In this document: in pieces, positions 21,495 to 34,632 of the stretch | Layout of the letters: each line of letters opens with the position of its first letter | How positions within the stretch are numbered: the stretch's first letter is position 1 | Assembly (NCBI RefSeq): GCF_963678635.1 | Contig: NC_087068.1 | Coordinates: forward strand, 34,233,436 to 34,297,435 | From: Symsagittifera roscoffensis | Lineage: Eukaryota; Xenacoelomorpha; Acoela; Convolutidae | Length of the DNA: 64,000 nucleotides | Direction of reading: 5' to 3' | Program-made: the position numbers and the translations under genes | Notes under the pieces: generated by a model | The model's database searches: none | Told to the model about the DNA's origin: nothing | What the model saw: the letters and a program-made list of their open reading frames with translations, nothing else

Positions 21495-21576
21495 AGACAG
21501 AGATGGCATTCGAACCCACGCCCGCAGTACTTATTGGATTGGCAGTCCAACACCTAAACTACTCGGCCATCTTGTC
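21495..21576 (-). tRNA. V-arm tRNA-like with anticodon GCC, copy S10
   Basis: Anticodon stem perfect, loop CTGCCAA. Mirror partner of S7 with independent changes elsewhere. Confidence 0.62.
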
Positions 21577-22218
21577 TGACCACAGGTCAATCATTGGTAA
21601 ATTGAATCAAACCAATAAAACGTTGAAGCACATTTGCTGTGCTTCAAATAGCATGTTTTTTAAATCAAAATAATAAAACCTATCAAATCAAGCCATTGTT
21701 CGATCAAAAACAGACTTGAGGTCTTTTTATAACAACTGTAATGACAAAGTAAGCACTCTAGTCTTAGAACAGGACTAGTTCAAATCTGTTTATATACAAA
21801 TTCTTTTGGCAAAAGTTTGAACCTTTTCTAAGCAACCTATAAAGGCTTTCGAACTATCAAACGAAGCGAAAAAAACCTAGGGAAAATTTAATTTTGAATT
21901 GCTTCCTTTGAAAAACGTATTTTGTGGAAAAGCATGACCAAAAAAAATAACCTGAAAAGTTTTCAAATTTCCATTGCTTGAATGTTTTCAAAAGAAAAAC
22001 GAATAACATTGGCCAACCGATTTTGTTCATGAACAAACTTAAAATTTTTCAACATTTAATTGCTTGACTACTCTGCTTGGACGAATTCCAAAAGATTGCG
22101 ACCCGATTCTATCTCTACAACTTTGTGATCTGGTAAATTCTCGGTGAGGTATTATCAATTGATGTATCAAATGATGTTGTGCTCACCGAATTCAGTTCAA
22201 GTGTTTTTAAAAACTAAT

Positions 22219-22304
22219 CGACAAAGCTGCAATTTGCACCGACGCACAAAGAACGTATTAGATAAGCAGTCAATCCATCGCCTAAACCATTCGACCACCA
22301 TGTC
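22219..22304 (-). pseudogene. tRNA-Ser-like, copy S11
   Basis: Enlarged anticodon loop as in S6. T arm damaged (TGCAAATT). Confidence 0.55.
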
Positions 22305-22949
22305 TGCAGTGAACTCATTCGTTGGTAAATTGAATCGAACATAAGAAATTTGCTATGCTTCAAATAGAATATTTTTTTGCTCAAAATAATAAAAGCTATC
22401 AAATCAAGCCATCGTTCGATCAAAAATAGTTTTGAAGATTTTGTAATCAAATTGTATTGACGAAGTAAGCATTCTAGTCTTGAAACATGACTAGTTCAAA
22501 TCGTTTTATAGACCAAATCGTATCGTCAATTTTTGCGAAACGAAGTTTTTCTAAGCAACCTGTTAGAGCTTTCAAACTATCATACAAAGCGAATTGAAAA
22601 TTTAAGGAAATTTAGTTTTGTCTTCCTTCCATTGAAAAACGATAGTTTTTTGTGGAAAAGCTGGACCAAAAAAGCAACCTGAATTTTTTTCAAAATTCCA
22701 TTATTTGATTGTTTTCGATAGAAAAACGTATAACAATGGTCATCCGATTTTTTTCACGAAAAAAGTTAAATCTTTTCAACGTTTCCTTGCTTGACTAAAC
22801 TGCCTAGACAAATTTCAAAAAATGGTGAGCCGATTCTTCTTCTAATACCTTGTGATCTGACAAACTTCTCGGTATGTTACTAACAAAATTTGGTATAAAT
22901 CAGTTTTTGTGCTTACTGAATTCTGTTCAGGTGTTTTCGAAAACTAATT

Positions 22950-23034
22950 GTCAGACATGGGATTCGCACCCAGGAACGCAGAGCGTATTGGATAAGCAGT
23001 TTAAAGCCTTAACAAATCGGCCAATTTAGTACCA
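22950..23034 (-). pseudogene. tRNA-Ser-like (GCU), copy S12
   Basis: Loop CTGCTTA kept. Acceptor and D arms decayed. Repeated at 24402. Confidence 0.55.
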
Positions 23035-23665
23035 GAGGTCATTCGCTGGTAAATTGAATCGAATCAATAAAAACTTGAAGCAAAAATGCTATGCTTCAAA
23101 TAGAATATTGTTTCGTTCAAAATAATAAAAACTATCAAAGCAAGCCATTGCTCGATCGAGAATAGAATTGACATCTTTGTTTAAACACTGGAAAGACGAG
23201 GTAAGCACTCTAGTTTCAGAACAGGACAAGATCAAAGCTTTTTATAGACCAATTCATTTCACTGAAAATTCAAGTTTTTCTAAGCAACCTGTTAGAGCTT
23301 TCAAACAATGAAACGAAGCGAAACAAAAATTTAGGAAAAACCTATTTTCGAAATTCTCCCACTGAAAAAAGGTAATTTTCTTGCTGAAAACTTGGGCCAC
23401 AAAACACTAACCTGCAGTTTTTCAAAATACTTTTGCTTCAATGGTTTCCATAAAACAACGTATATATCTAGCCATCCGAATTGCTTCAAGAAGAATTCTG
23501 AATGATTGAAAAGTTGGTTGCTTGCCAAGTCTGCTAATTTTGGCGAGTCAATTTGTTCTCTTAGTTTTTGTGATCTGACAACTGTTTCGGTGAGTTATTA
23601 TTAATTGAGGTAAACATAAGTTGTTGTGCTCACCGAATTCACTTCAGGTGTTTTTAAAAATTAAT

Positions 23666-23752
23666 CGACAGAGCTGGGATTCGAACTCACACATACAGAA
23701 CGTATTAAATTTGCAGTCTATCCATCGCCTAAACCACTCGACCACCCCCGTC
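23666..23752 (-). pseudogene. tRNA-Ser-like, copy S13
   Basis: Enlarged anticodon loop. Tandem partner of 22219, 1447 bp away. Confidence 0.55.
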
Positions 23753-24401
23753 TGCACTGAACTCATTCGTTGGTAAATTGAATCGAACAATAAAAATTTG
23801 AAGCAAAGATATGCTATGCTTCAAATAGAATAATTTTTTGCTCAAAAAAAAAAAGCTATCAAATCAAGCCATCGTTCGATCAAAAATAGTTTTGAAGTTT
23901 TTGGTAAATAAATTGTATTGACGAAGTAAATATTCTAATTCTGAAATAGGACTAGTTTAATTCGTTTTATAGAGCAAATCCTCTCACCAATTTTTTAAGT
24001 TTTCTAAGCAACCTGTTAGAGCTTTCAAAGTATCAAACAAAGCGAATTGAAAATTTAAGGGAAATTTAATTTTGTCTTCCTTTCATTGAAAAACGATAGT
24101 TTTTTGTGGAAAAGCTGGACCAAAAAAGCAACCTGAAATTTTTCAAAATTCCATTATTTGATTGTTTTCGATAGAAAAACCTATAACAATGGTCATCCAA
24201 TTTTCTTCATGAAAAATTTTAAAGCTTTTCGACGTTTCCTTGCTTGACTAAACTCCTTAGATAAATTTTAAAAAATGATGAGCCAATTTTTTTTCTAATG
24301 CCTTGAGGTCTGACAAATTTCTTGGCATGATATTAACAAAATTTGGTAAAAATCAGTTTTTGTGCTTACTGAACTCTGTTCAGGTGTTTTCGAAAACTAA
24401 T

Positions 24402-24487
24402 TGTCAGAGATGGGATTCGCACACAGGAGCGCAGAGCGTATTGCATAAGAAGTTTAATGCCTTAACAAATTGGCCAATTTAATACCA
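24402..24487 (-). pseudogene. tRNA-Ser-like, copy S14
   Basis: Tandem partner of 22950, 1452 bp away. Anticodon drifted. Confidence 0.52.
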
Positions 24488-25096
24488 GAGGTAAAATGAA
24501 TCGAACCAATAGAAATTTGAAGCAAAGATGCTATGCTTCAAATAGAATTTTGTTTTGTTCAAAATAATGAAAACTATCAAAGCAAGCCATTGCTCGATCG
24601 AAAATAGAATTGACATCTTTGTATAAAAACTGGAAAGACGAAGTAAGCACTCTAGTTTCAGAACAGAACAAGTTCAAAGGGTTTTATAGACCAATTCATT
24701 TCACTGAAATTTCACGTTTTTCTAAGCAACCTGTTAGAGCTTTCAAACAATGAAACGAAGCGAAACAAAAATTTAGAAAAAACCTATTTTCGAAATTCTC
24801 CCATTGAAAAAAGATTGTTTTGTTGCTGAAAACTTGGGCCGCAAAACTAACCTGCAGTTTTTCAAAATTCTTTTGCTTCAATGGTTCCATAAAAAAACCT
24901 ATATTTTAGCCATCCGAAATGCTTCAAGAAGAATTCTGAATGATTCAAAATTTGGTTGCTGACCAAGTCTGCTAATTTTGGCGAGTCAATGTATTCTCTT
25001 AGTTTTTGTGATCTGACAACTTTTTCGATGAGTTTTTAACAAACTTAGGTAAACAATCAGTTTTTAGGCTTACCGAATTCAGTTTTAAGAACGAAT

Positions 25097-25178
25097 CGGC
25101 ACAGATGGTACTCGATACCAGGCACGCAGACCGTTTTGAATTAGCAGTCCAATGCCATTATCTTTTGGCCACCCTGTC
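25097..25178 (-). tRNA. tRNA-Ser-like (GCU), copy S15
   Basis: Loop CTGCTAA with a paired stem (one G-U). T arm altered. Acceptor 5' strand GACAGGG kept. Confidence 0.6.
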
Positions 25179-25670
25179 TGACCATAGGTCAGCCATTGGT
25201 AAATTGAAAAGAACCAAAAAAAAATTTGCAGCAAAGTTTGAAATTTCGAAACAATTGTGAAGCACTCTACTTTTAGTACAGTTTTAGTTCAAATTGTTTT
25301 ATTTACCAACTCGTTTCGCAAAAATTTCTTGTTTTTCTAAGCAATCCAGTACAGCTTCGAAACTATGAAACTATGCAAAACAAAATTTTAAAAAATTTCA
25401 ACATGAGTTACTTCAATAGGAGGTAGTTTTTTTGCAGAAAATCTCGGCCAAAAAAGTAAAATTAATCTTTTCAAAGTTTTTTTTGCTTGGAGGGTTTGTT
25501 TCAAGATAAAAACTGGTTTGTTTCTCAGACAAATTTCAATTGGTTGAATTCCATTTTTTGCTGTGAAATTTTGTGATCTGTAAACTTTTTTGTTTAGTTG
25601 TTAACAAAGTTAAGTAAATATCAGTTTTTTTGGGTACCTACTTCAGCTCAGGTGTTTTAAAAAAACTAAT

Positions 25671-25752
25671 CGACAGGGATGGTATTCAAACCCACACACG
25701 CAGAACATATTGGATTAGCATTTCAATGCCTTAACCTCTCCGCCAACCTGTA
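25671..25752 (-). tRNA. tRNA-Ser-like (GCU), copy S16
   Basis: Member of the S3/S5 subfamily. Acceptor TACAGGT against CCCTGTC. Confidence 0.6.
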
Positions 25753-26389
25753 AGACCTGAATTCATACATTGGTAAATGTAATCGAACCAATAAAAGATT
25801 TAAGCAAAGATGCTTTTCTTCAAATAGAATAATTTTTTTGCTCAAAACAATGAAACATATCAAATCATACCAAAATTGTGCATTATTTGACTTGATGTCT
25901 ATGAATTTAACCTGGAAGGCTGAAGTAGGTACTCTAAATTTAGAACAGTACTCATTTCAGAACGTTTCATAGACCAAATCAGTTTGCTAAAACTTCATTT
26001 TTCTGAGCGAACTTTGAAACTATGAAAGGAATCGAAACAAAAATATAAGAAAAACTTCAATTTTAATTGCTTCCATAGAAAACCGATAATTTTTTTGCGG
26101 TAAAGCTCGGCCAAAAATGTAACCTCAAGTTTTTTGAAATTCCATTGATTGATTAGTTTCAATTGAAAAACGTATAATATTGGCCAACCGACTTTCTTCT
26201 TGAAACAACTTGTTGTTTTTCAAACTTTGGTTGATTGACTAGTTTGCTTAGACAAACTTCAATTGTTTGCATGCCGAATTGTTCTCAAAAAATTTTGATT
26301 TAAAAATTATTTAGTGAGTTATAAACATATTTAGGTAGAAATCACTTTTTGTGCTCACCGAGTTCAGTTGATGTTTTTAAAAAATTATT

Positions 26390-26471
26390 CGAAAGAGATG
26401 TGATTCAGAGCCACGCACTCGGACCATATTGGAGTTATATTCCAACGGCGTAACCACTCGGCCACCCTGTC
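26390..26471 (-). tRNA. V-arm tRNA-like with anticodon AUA, copy S17
   Basis: Perfect anticodon stem, loop ATATAAC. T arm and 3' acceptor weaker than in S4. Confidence 0.6.
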
Positions 26472-27218
26472 TGAAGGCAATCATTGATTAGGTGAATCGA
26501 ACCCAAAAAAAATGAAGCAAAGTTGCTTCGCTTCAGATAGAATAATTATTAGCTCAGAACAAAAAAACGTATCAAATCAAGCCATTGTTCGATCAAACTA
26601 GACTTGACGTTGGGTATATGAAATGTATTGATGAAATAAGCTTACTAGTCTTAGAACAGGGCTAGTGCTAATCTTTTCATAGACCAAATCGTTTCGATAA
26701 AAAGTCCAGTTTTTCGCAGCCACCTGTTAGAGGTTTGAAACTATCAAACGATGCGAAACGAAAAATTAAGGAAAACCTATTTCTATATTGCTTCCGCTGA
26801 AAAACGCTTTGTGGAAAAACTCGGCCAAAAAAGTAACCTGAAGTTTTTCAAATTTCCATACCTTGAATGGTTTCAACAGAAAAACGTACAACATTGGCCA
26901 TCCGATTTTCTTCATGAACAAACTTAAAATTCTTCAACATTTGGTTGCTTGACTACTCTGCTTAGACAAAACTCGCAGACTCGGTTTGTTTCAATAAAAA
27001 ACGGAAAAAAATTAGCCATTTGATTTGCTTGTTGAAATAAATTTTTCTAAGTTTGCTTGCGTGATTAGTCTGCTCTGACAAATTTCAAATGGTTGCATTT
27101 CAATTTGTGCTGTGAAATTTTGTGATCTGTAAACTTTTTTGGTGAATTGTTAACAAAATTAGGTAAATATCAGTTTTTGTGGGTACCTACTTCAGCTCAA
27201 GTGTTTTAGAAAACTAAT

Positions 27219-27300
27219 CGACAGGGATGGTATTCAAACCCACGCACGCAGAACATATTGGATTAGCATTTCAATGCCTTAACCTCTCCGCAAACCTGTA
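27219..27300 (-). tRNA. tRNA-Ser-like (GCU), copy S18
   Basis: S3 subfamily, 1548 bp from S16. D arm has one change. Confidence 0.6.
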
Positions 27301-27937
27301 AGACCTGAATTCAAACATTGGTAAATCGAATCGAACCATTAAAAATTTAAGCAAAGATGCTTTTCTTCAAATAGAATAATTTTTTGCTCAAAACAATGAA
27401 ACCTATCAACTCTTACCAAAATTGTGCATTATTTGACTTGATGTCTATGAATTTAACCTGGAAGGCTGAAGTAAGTACTCTAATTTTAGAACAGTACTCA
27501 TTTCAGAACGTTTCATAGACCAAATCAGTTCGCTAAAACTTCATGTTTTTCTGAGCGAACTTTGAAACTATGAAAGGAATCGAAACAAAAATATAAGAAA
27601 AACTTCAATTTTAATTGCTTCCCTAGAAAACCGATAATTTTTTTGCGGTAAAGCTCGGCCAAAAACGTAACCTCAAGTTTTTTGAAATTCCATTGATTGA
27701 TTAGTTTCAATTGAAAAACGTATAATATTGGCCAACCGACTTTCTTCTTGAAACAACTTGTTGTTTTTCAAACTTTGGTTGATTGACTAGTTTGCTTAGA
27801 CAAACTTCAATTGTTTGCATGCCGAATTGTTCTCAAAAAATTTTGATTTAAAAATTATTTAGTGAGTTATAAACATATTTAGGTAGAAATCACTTTTTGT
27901 GCTCACCGAGTTCAGTTGATGTTTTTAAAAAATTATT

Positions 27938-28019
27938 CGTAAGAGATGTGATTCAGAGCCACGCACTCGGACCATATTGGAGTTATATTCCAACGGCGTA
28001 ACCACTCGGCCACCCTGTC
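27938..28019 (-). tRNA. V-arm tRNA-like with anticodon AUA, copy S19
   Basis: Tandem copy of S17 at 1548 bp, same loop. Confidence 0.6.
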
Positions 28020-28767
28020 TGAAGGCAATCATTGATTAGGTGAATCGAACCCAAAAAAATGAAGCAAAGTTGCTTCGCTTCAGATAAAATAATTATTAGC
28101 TCAGAACAAAAAAAACTTATCAAATCAAGCCATTGTTCGATCAAACTAGACTTGACGTTGGGTATATGAAATGTATTGATGAAATAAGCTTACTAGTCTT
28201 AGAACAGGGCTAGTGCTAATCTTTTCATAGACCAAATCGTTTCGCTAAAAAGTCCAGTTTTTCGCAGCCACCTGTTAGAGGTTTGAAACTATCAAACGAT
28301 GCGAAACAAAAAATTAAGGAAAACCTATTTCTATATTGCTTCCGCTGAAAAACGCTTTGTGGAAAAACTCGGCCAAAAACGTAACCTGAAGTTTTTCAAA
28401 ATTCCATACTTTGAATGGTTTCAACAGAAAAACGTACAACATTGGCCATCCGATTTTCTTCATTTACAAACTTAAAATTCTTCAACATTTGGTTGCTTGA
28501 CTACTCTGCTGAGACAAAACTCGCAGACTCGGTTTGTTTCAATAAAAAAACGGAAAAAAATTGGCCATTTGATTTGCTTGTTGAATTAAATTTTTCTAAG
28601 TTTGCTTGCGTGATTAGTCTGCTCAGACAAATTTCAAATGGTTGCATTCCAATTTGTGCTGTGAAGTTTTGTGATCTGTAAACTTTTTTGGTTAGTTGTT
28701 AACAAAATTAGGTAAATATCAGTTTTTGTGGGTACCTACTTCAGCTCAGGTGTTTTAGAAAACTAAT

Positions 28768-28849
28768 CGACAGGGATGGTATTCAAACCCATGGACGCAG
28801 AACATATTGGATTAGCATTTCAATGCCTTAACCTCTCCGCCAACCTGTA
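28768..28849 (-). tRNA. tRNA-Ser-like (GCU), copy S20
   Basis: Third tandem member of the S16/S18 series. V arm changed (CGTCCATG). Confidence 0.6.
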
Positions 28850-29763
28850 AGACCTGAATTCAAACATTGGTAAATCCAATCGAACCATTAAAAATTTTAA
28901 GCAAAGATGCTTTTCTTCAAATAGAATAATTTTTTTGCTCAAAACAATGAAACCTATCAACTCTTACCAAAATTGTGCATTATTTGACTTGATGTCTATG
29001 AATTTAACCTGGAAGGCTGAAGTAAGTACTCTAATTTTAGAACAGTACTCATTTCAGAACGTTTCATAGACCAAATCAGTTCGCTAAAACTTCATGTTTT
29101 TCTGAGCGAACTTTGAAACTATCAAAGGAATCGAAACAAAAATATAAGAAAAACTTCAATTTTAATTGCTTCCATAGAAAACCGAAAATTTTTTTGCGGT
29201 AAAGCTCGGCCAAAAACGTAACCTCAAGTTTTCTGAAATTCCATTGATTGATTAGTTTCAATTGAAAAACGTATAACATTGGCCAACCGACTTCCTTCTT
29301 GAAACAGCTTGTTGTTTTTCAAACTTTGGTTGATTGACTAGTTTGCTTAGACAAACTTCAATTGTTTGCATGCCAAATTGTTCTCAAAAAATTTTGATTT
29401 AAAATTTATTTAGTGAGTTATAAACAGATTTAGGTAGAGTTTTTCATGTTTTTCTGAGCGAGCTTTGTAACTATGAAAGGAATCGAAACAATCATATAGG
29501 AAAAATTTCAATTTTAATTGCTTCCATAGAAAACCGATAACTTTTTTGCGGGAAAGCTCGGCCAAAAACTTAACCTCAATGTATTTGAAAATTAATGATG
29601 AATTTAGCAATTTAGCCCTAGAACAGGGCTAGTTCAAATAGTTATTTGAACCAAATTGGGCAACAAGACAAAATTAGGTACCTTTTTTAGTCTTCCTAGA
29701 CAAATTCGGTAAATATCAGTTTTGTGCTTACAGAATTCAGTTCAGACGTTTTAAAAAAATAAT

Positions 29764-29844
29764 CGACGGGGATGGGATTCGGACCCACGCACGCACAACA
29801 TGTTGAATATCACTTCAACCCCTTAACCCCTCGGGCAACCTGAA
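29764..29844 (-). pseudogene. tRNA-Ser-like, copy S21
   Basis: Six-base anticodon loop. Mirror of S2. Confidence 0.58.
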
Positions 29845-30470
29845 ACACCAGAAGTCAATTTTGGTAAAATTAATCGAACCAATAAAAAATTAAAGCAAAG
29901 TTGCTTCGCTTCAAATAGAATAGTTTTTTTTCGCGCAAAACAAAAAACTTATCAAATCAAGCCATTGTTCGATCAAAAATAGACTTTACGTCTGTGTATA
30001 GAAAAAATAACAACGAAATGAGCACTCTAGTCTTAGAACAGGACTAGGGCAAATCTTCTTAAAGACCAAATTATTTCGGTAAATTTAGAAGGTTTTTAAG
30101 CAACCTGTTAGAGCTTTAAAACTATCAAACGAAGCGAAACAAAAAATTGAGGAAAACCTAATTTTTATTGCTTCCGTTGAAAAACTCGGCCAAAAAAGTA
30201 ACCTGAATTTTTTCAAAATCCATGCCTTAAATGTTTTCAATAGAAAAACGTATAACCTTGGCCAACCGATTTTCTTCATGAACAAACTTAAAAATTGTCT
30301 ACGTTTGGTTGCTTGACTAGTCTGCTTAGATAAACTTCAAGGATTTTCGACCCGATCCTCTTCCAAACTTTCGTGATCTGACAAATTTTTGGGTGAGTTA
30401 TTAACAAAATTAGGAAAATATCAGTTTTTGTGCTTACCGAATTCATTTCTTAGTGTTTTTAAAAACTAAT

Positions 30471-30550
30471 CGACAGGGATGGGCTTCGGAACCACGCACG
30501 CAGAACATATTGAATAGCATTTCAACCATTTAACCTCTCGGGAACTTGTA
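30471..30550 (-). pseudogene. tRNA-Ser-like (GCU), copy S22
   Basis: Six-base anticodon loop containing GCT. D arm one base short. Confidence 0.56.
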
Positions 30551-31168
30551 GGACCAGAAGTGATTTTTTGGTAAAATAATTTGAACCAATAAAAATTAAG
30601 CAAAGTTGCTTCTCTTCAAATTGAACAATTTTTTTGCTCAAATTAGAAAAAAAACTTATCAAATCAAGCCATGTTCGATCGAAAATAAACTTGACGTCTG
30701 TGTATAGAAGATATGATGACGAAATAAGCACTCTAGACTTAGAACAGGTTTAGTGTAAATCTTTTTATAGACCAAATTGTTTCGCTTAAATTTCAAGTTT
30801 TTCTGAGCAACCTGTTAGAGCTTTGAAACTAACAAAAGAAGCAAAACAAAAAACTTATCAAATCAAGTTTTTTGTGGAAAAACGGCCAAAAAGTAACCTG
30901 AAGTTTTTCAAAACTCCATGCCTTGAATGGTTTCAATAGAAAAACGTATAACATTGGTCATCCGATTTTCTTCATGAACAATCTAAAAATTTGTCTACGT
31001 TTTTTTAATTGACTAGTCTGCTTAGACGAACTTCAAGGGTTTGCGAGCCAATTCTTACTTCAAAATTTTGTGATCTGACAAATTTTTTGGTGAGTTTTTT
31101 TAAAAATTTGGGTGAACATCATTTTTTTGGTCTACCGAATTCAGTTCAGGTGCTTTTAAAAAATTACT

Positions 31169-31249
31169 GGACAGGAATGGGTTTCGAAACCACACACGCA
31201 GAACATATTGGAAAGCACTTCAACCCCTTAACCCCTCGGGCAACTTGGA
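31169..31249 (-). pseudogene. tRNA-Ser-like (GCU), copy S23
   Basis: Mirror of S1. T arm reads GGTTTCGAAACCC. Confidence 0.58.
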
Positions 31250-32428
31250 AGACCAGAAGTCAATTTTCGATAAAATGACTCGAACCAAAAAAAAGAAAGC
31301 AAAGCTGCTTCGCTTCAAATAGAATAGTTTTTTTTGCTCAAAACAAAAAAACGTATCAAATCAAGCCATTGTTCGATGAAAAGTAGACTTGACGTCTGTG
31401 TGTAGAAAATAAAATGACAAAATAAGCACTCTTGTCTTAGAACATGACTAGTGCAAATCTTCTTATAGACCAAACTGTTTCGCTAAAATTTCAAGTTTTT
31501 CTAAGCACCCTGTTAGAGCTTTGAAACTATCAAACGTAGCAAAACAAAAATTAAAGAAAACCTAATTTTTTTGCTTCTGTTGAAAAACGTTAGTTGTTTG
31601 TGGAAAAACTCGGCCAAAAAAGTAACCTGAAGCTTTTCAAAGTCCATGCCTTGAATGGTTTCAATAGAAAAACGTATAACCTTGGCCATCCGATTTTCTT
31701 CATGAACAATCTTAAAATTTTTCAAAGTTCGTTTGCTTGACTAAACTGCTTAGACAAACTTCATGGGTTTGCGAGCCGATTCCTACTTCAAAATTTTGTG
31801 ATCTGAGAAATTTTTGGTAAAATGAATCGAACCAATAAAAGTTAAAGCAAATAGAATAGTTTTTTTTTGCTCAAAACAAAAAACTTATCAAATCAAGCCA
31901 TTGTTCGATCAAAAAAAGACTTGAAGTCTGTGTATAGAAAAAATAACGACGAAATAAGCACTCTAGTCTTAGAACAAGGCTAGTGCAAATCTTCTTAAAG
32001 ACCAAATCATTTCGCTAAATTTTCAAGGTTTTTTAAGCAACCTGTTAGAGCTTTAAAACTATCAAACGAAGCGAAACAAAAAGTTAGGGAAAACCTAATT
32101 TTTATTGCTTCCGTTGAAACACGATAACTTTTTGTCGAAAAACTCGGCCAAAAAAGTAATCTGAATTTTTTCAAATTTCCATGCCCTAAATGGTTTCAAT
32201 AGAAAAACGTTCAACCTTGGCCATCCGTATTTATTCATGAACAAACTTAAAAATTTTCAACGTTTGGTTGCTTGACTAGTCCGCTTAGACGAACTTCAAA
32301 GATTTTCGAGCCGATCCTCTTCCAATTTTTCGTGATCTGACAAATTTTTGGGTGAATTATTAACAAAATTAGGAAATTATCAGTTTTTGTGCTTACCGAA
32401 TTCATTTCAGGTGTTTTTAAAAACTAAT

Positions 32429-32509
32429 CGACAGGGATGGGCTTCGGAACCACGCACGCAGAACATATTGAATAGGATTTCCACCCCTTAGCCTCTCGGG
32501 AAACTTGTA
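32429..32509 (-). pseudogene. tRNA-Ser-like, copy S24
   Basis: Loop drifted to ATCCTA. T arm altered. Confidence 0.54.
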
Positions 32510-33159
32510 GGACCAGAAGTCATTTTTGGTAAAATGAATTGAACCAATAAAAAACTAAGCAAAGTTGATTCGCTTCAAAATGAATAATTAATTTGCTCAA
32601 ATTAGAAAAAAACTTATCAAATCAAGCCATTGTTCGATCGAAAAAAAACTTGACGTTTGTTTATAGAAGATATAATGACGAAATAAGCATTCTAGTCTTA
32701 GAACAGGACTAGTGTAAATCTTTTTATAGACCAAATTGTTTCGCTTGAATTTCAAATTTTTCTGAGCAACCTGTTATAGCTTTGAAACTATCAAACGAAG
32801 CAAAACAAAAATTAGGGGAAACCTGATATTTTGAATTGCATCCAAAAAAAATGATAGTTTTTTGTGAAAAAAACGGCCAAAAAATTATCCTGAAGTTTTT
32901 CAAAACTCCATGCTTGAATGGTTTCAATAGAAAAACGTATAACATTGGCCATCCGATTTTCTTCATGAACAATCTTTAAAGTTTTCAACGCTTGTTTGAT
33001 TGACAAGTCTGCTTAGACGAACTTCAAGGGTTTGCGAGCCGATTCTTAATTCAAAAATTTGTGATCTCACAAATTTTTTGGTGATTTTTTTTTACAAATT
33101 TAGGTGAACATCTTTTTTGTGCCTACCGAATTCAGTTCAGGTGTTTCTAAGAAATTACT

Positions 33160-33212
33160 GGACAGGAATGGGTTTCGAAACCACGCACGCAAAACATATT
33201 GGAAAGCACTTT
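33160..33212 (-). pseudogene. tRNA-Ser-like, copy S25, truncated
   Basis: Only the 3' half remains. D arm deleted. Confidence 0.52.
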
Positions 33213-33855
33213 TCAGTCAATTTTCGATAAAATGAATCGAACCAATAAAAAAAGAAAGCAAAAGTGCTTCGCTTCAAATAGAATAGTTTTTTTTTTGCTC
33301 AAAAAACAAAAAAACGTATCAAATCAAGCCATTGTTCGATGAAAAGTAGACTTGACGTCTGTGTGTAGAAAATATAATGACGAAATAAGCACTCTTGTCT
33401 GCGAACATGACTAGTGCAAATCTTCTTATAGACCAAACTGTTTCGCTAAAGTTTCAAGTTTTTCTAAGCACCCTGTTAGAGCTTTGAAACTATCAAACGT
33501 AGCGAAACAAAAATTAAGGAAAACCTATTTTTTTGCTTCCGTTGAAAAATGTTAGTTGTTTGTGGAAAAACTTGACCAAAAAAGTAACCTGAAGCTTTTC
33601 AAAGTCCATGCCTTGAATGGTTTCAATAGAAAAACGTATAACCTTGGCCATACGATTTTCTTCATGAACAAACTTTAACGTTTCCAACGTTTGCTTGCTT
33701 GACTTGTCTGCTTAGACGAACTTCAGTGGTTTGCAAGCCAATTTTTTAATCAACTTTTTGTGATCTGTCAAATTTTTGGGTGAGTTATTAACAAAATTAG
33801 GTAAATATCAGTTTTTGTGCTCACCGAATTCAGTTCAAGTGTTTTTAAAACTAAT

Positions 33856-33936
33856 CGACAGGAACGGGGTTCGGACCCACGCACGCAGAACATATTGATT
33901 AGCACTTCAATCCCTTAATCTCTCGGGAAACCTATA
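33856..33936 (-). pseudogene. tRNA-Ser-like (GCU), copy S26
   Basis: Loop GTGCTAA kept, stem one base short. Confidence 0.55.
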
Positions 33937-34565
33937 AGACCAGAAGTAGTTTTTTGGTAAAATGTATTGAACCAAAAAAAAAAGGAAAATTGCTTCGCTT
34001 CAAATTGAATAACTTTTTTGCTCAAAACAACAAAACTTATCAAATCAAGCCATTGTTAGATCGAAAATAAACTTGACGTCTGTGTATAAAAAATATAATG
34101 ACGAAATAAGCACTCTAGTCGTAGAACAGGACTAGTGCAAATCTCTTTATAGACCAAGTCGTTTCGCTAAAATTTCAAGTTTTTCTGAGCAACCTGTTAG
34201 AGCTTTGAAACTATCAAACAAAGCAGAACAAAAAAATAAGGGAAACCTGATTTTGAATTGCTTCCAATGAAAAACGATAGTTTTTTATGGAAAAACGGTC
34301 ATAAAAGTAACCTGAAGTTTTTCAAATTTCCATGCCTTCAATGGTTTCAATAGAAAAACGTATAACATTGGCCATCCGATTTTCTTTATGAACAAACTGA
34401 AATTTTTCAACGTTTACTTGCTTGAATAATCTGCTTAGATGAATTCCAATAGTTTGCGAGCTAATTTTTTGTGATCTGACAAATTTTTGGTGAGTTATTA
34501 AGAAAATTAGGTAAATATCAGTTTTTGTGCTTACCGAACAGTGTTCATTGTTTTTAAAAACTAAT

Positions 34566-34632
34566 CGATAGGGATGAATTTTGAACCCAAGCACGCAGAA
34601 CATATTGATTAACACTCGCGGCCAGCCTGTAC
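34566..34632 (-). pseudogene. tRNA-Ser-like, copy S27, internal deletion
   Basis: About 14 bases of the D and anticodon arms are missing. Confidence 0.52.

Larger units (their letters stand above)
22200..24490 (-). repeat. Two-monomer tandem duplication, period about 1450 bp
   Basis: Copies S11/S12 and S13/S14 are spaced 1447 and 1452 bp apart and share flanks closely. Confidence 0.7.
25620..29450 (-). repeat. Two-monomer higher-order repeat, period about 1548 bp
   Basis: S16-S17, S18-S19 and S20 plus flanks repeat at 1548 bp with only scattered differences. The plus arm has the matching pair S3/S5 at 1538 bp. Confidence 0.78.
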
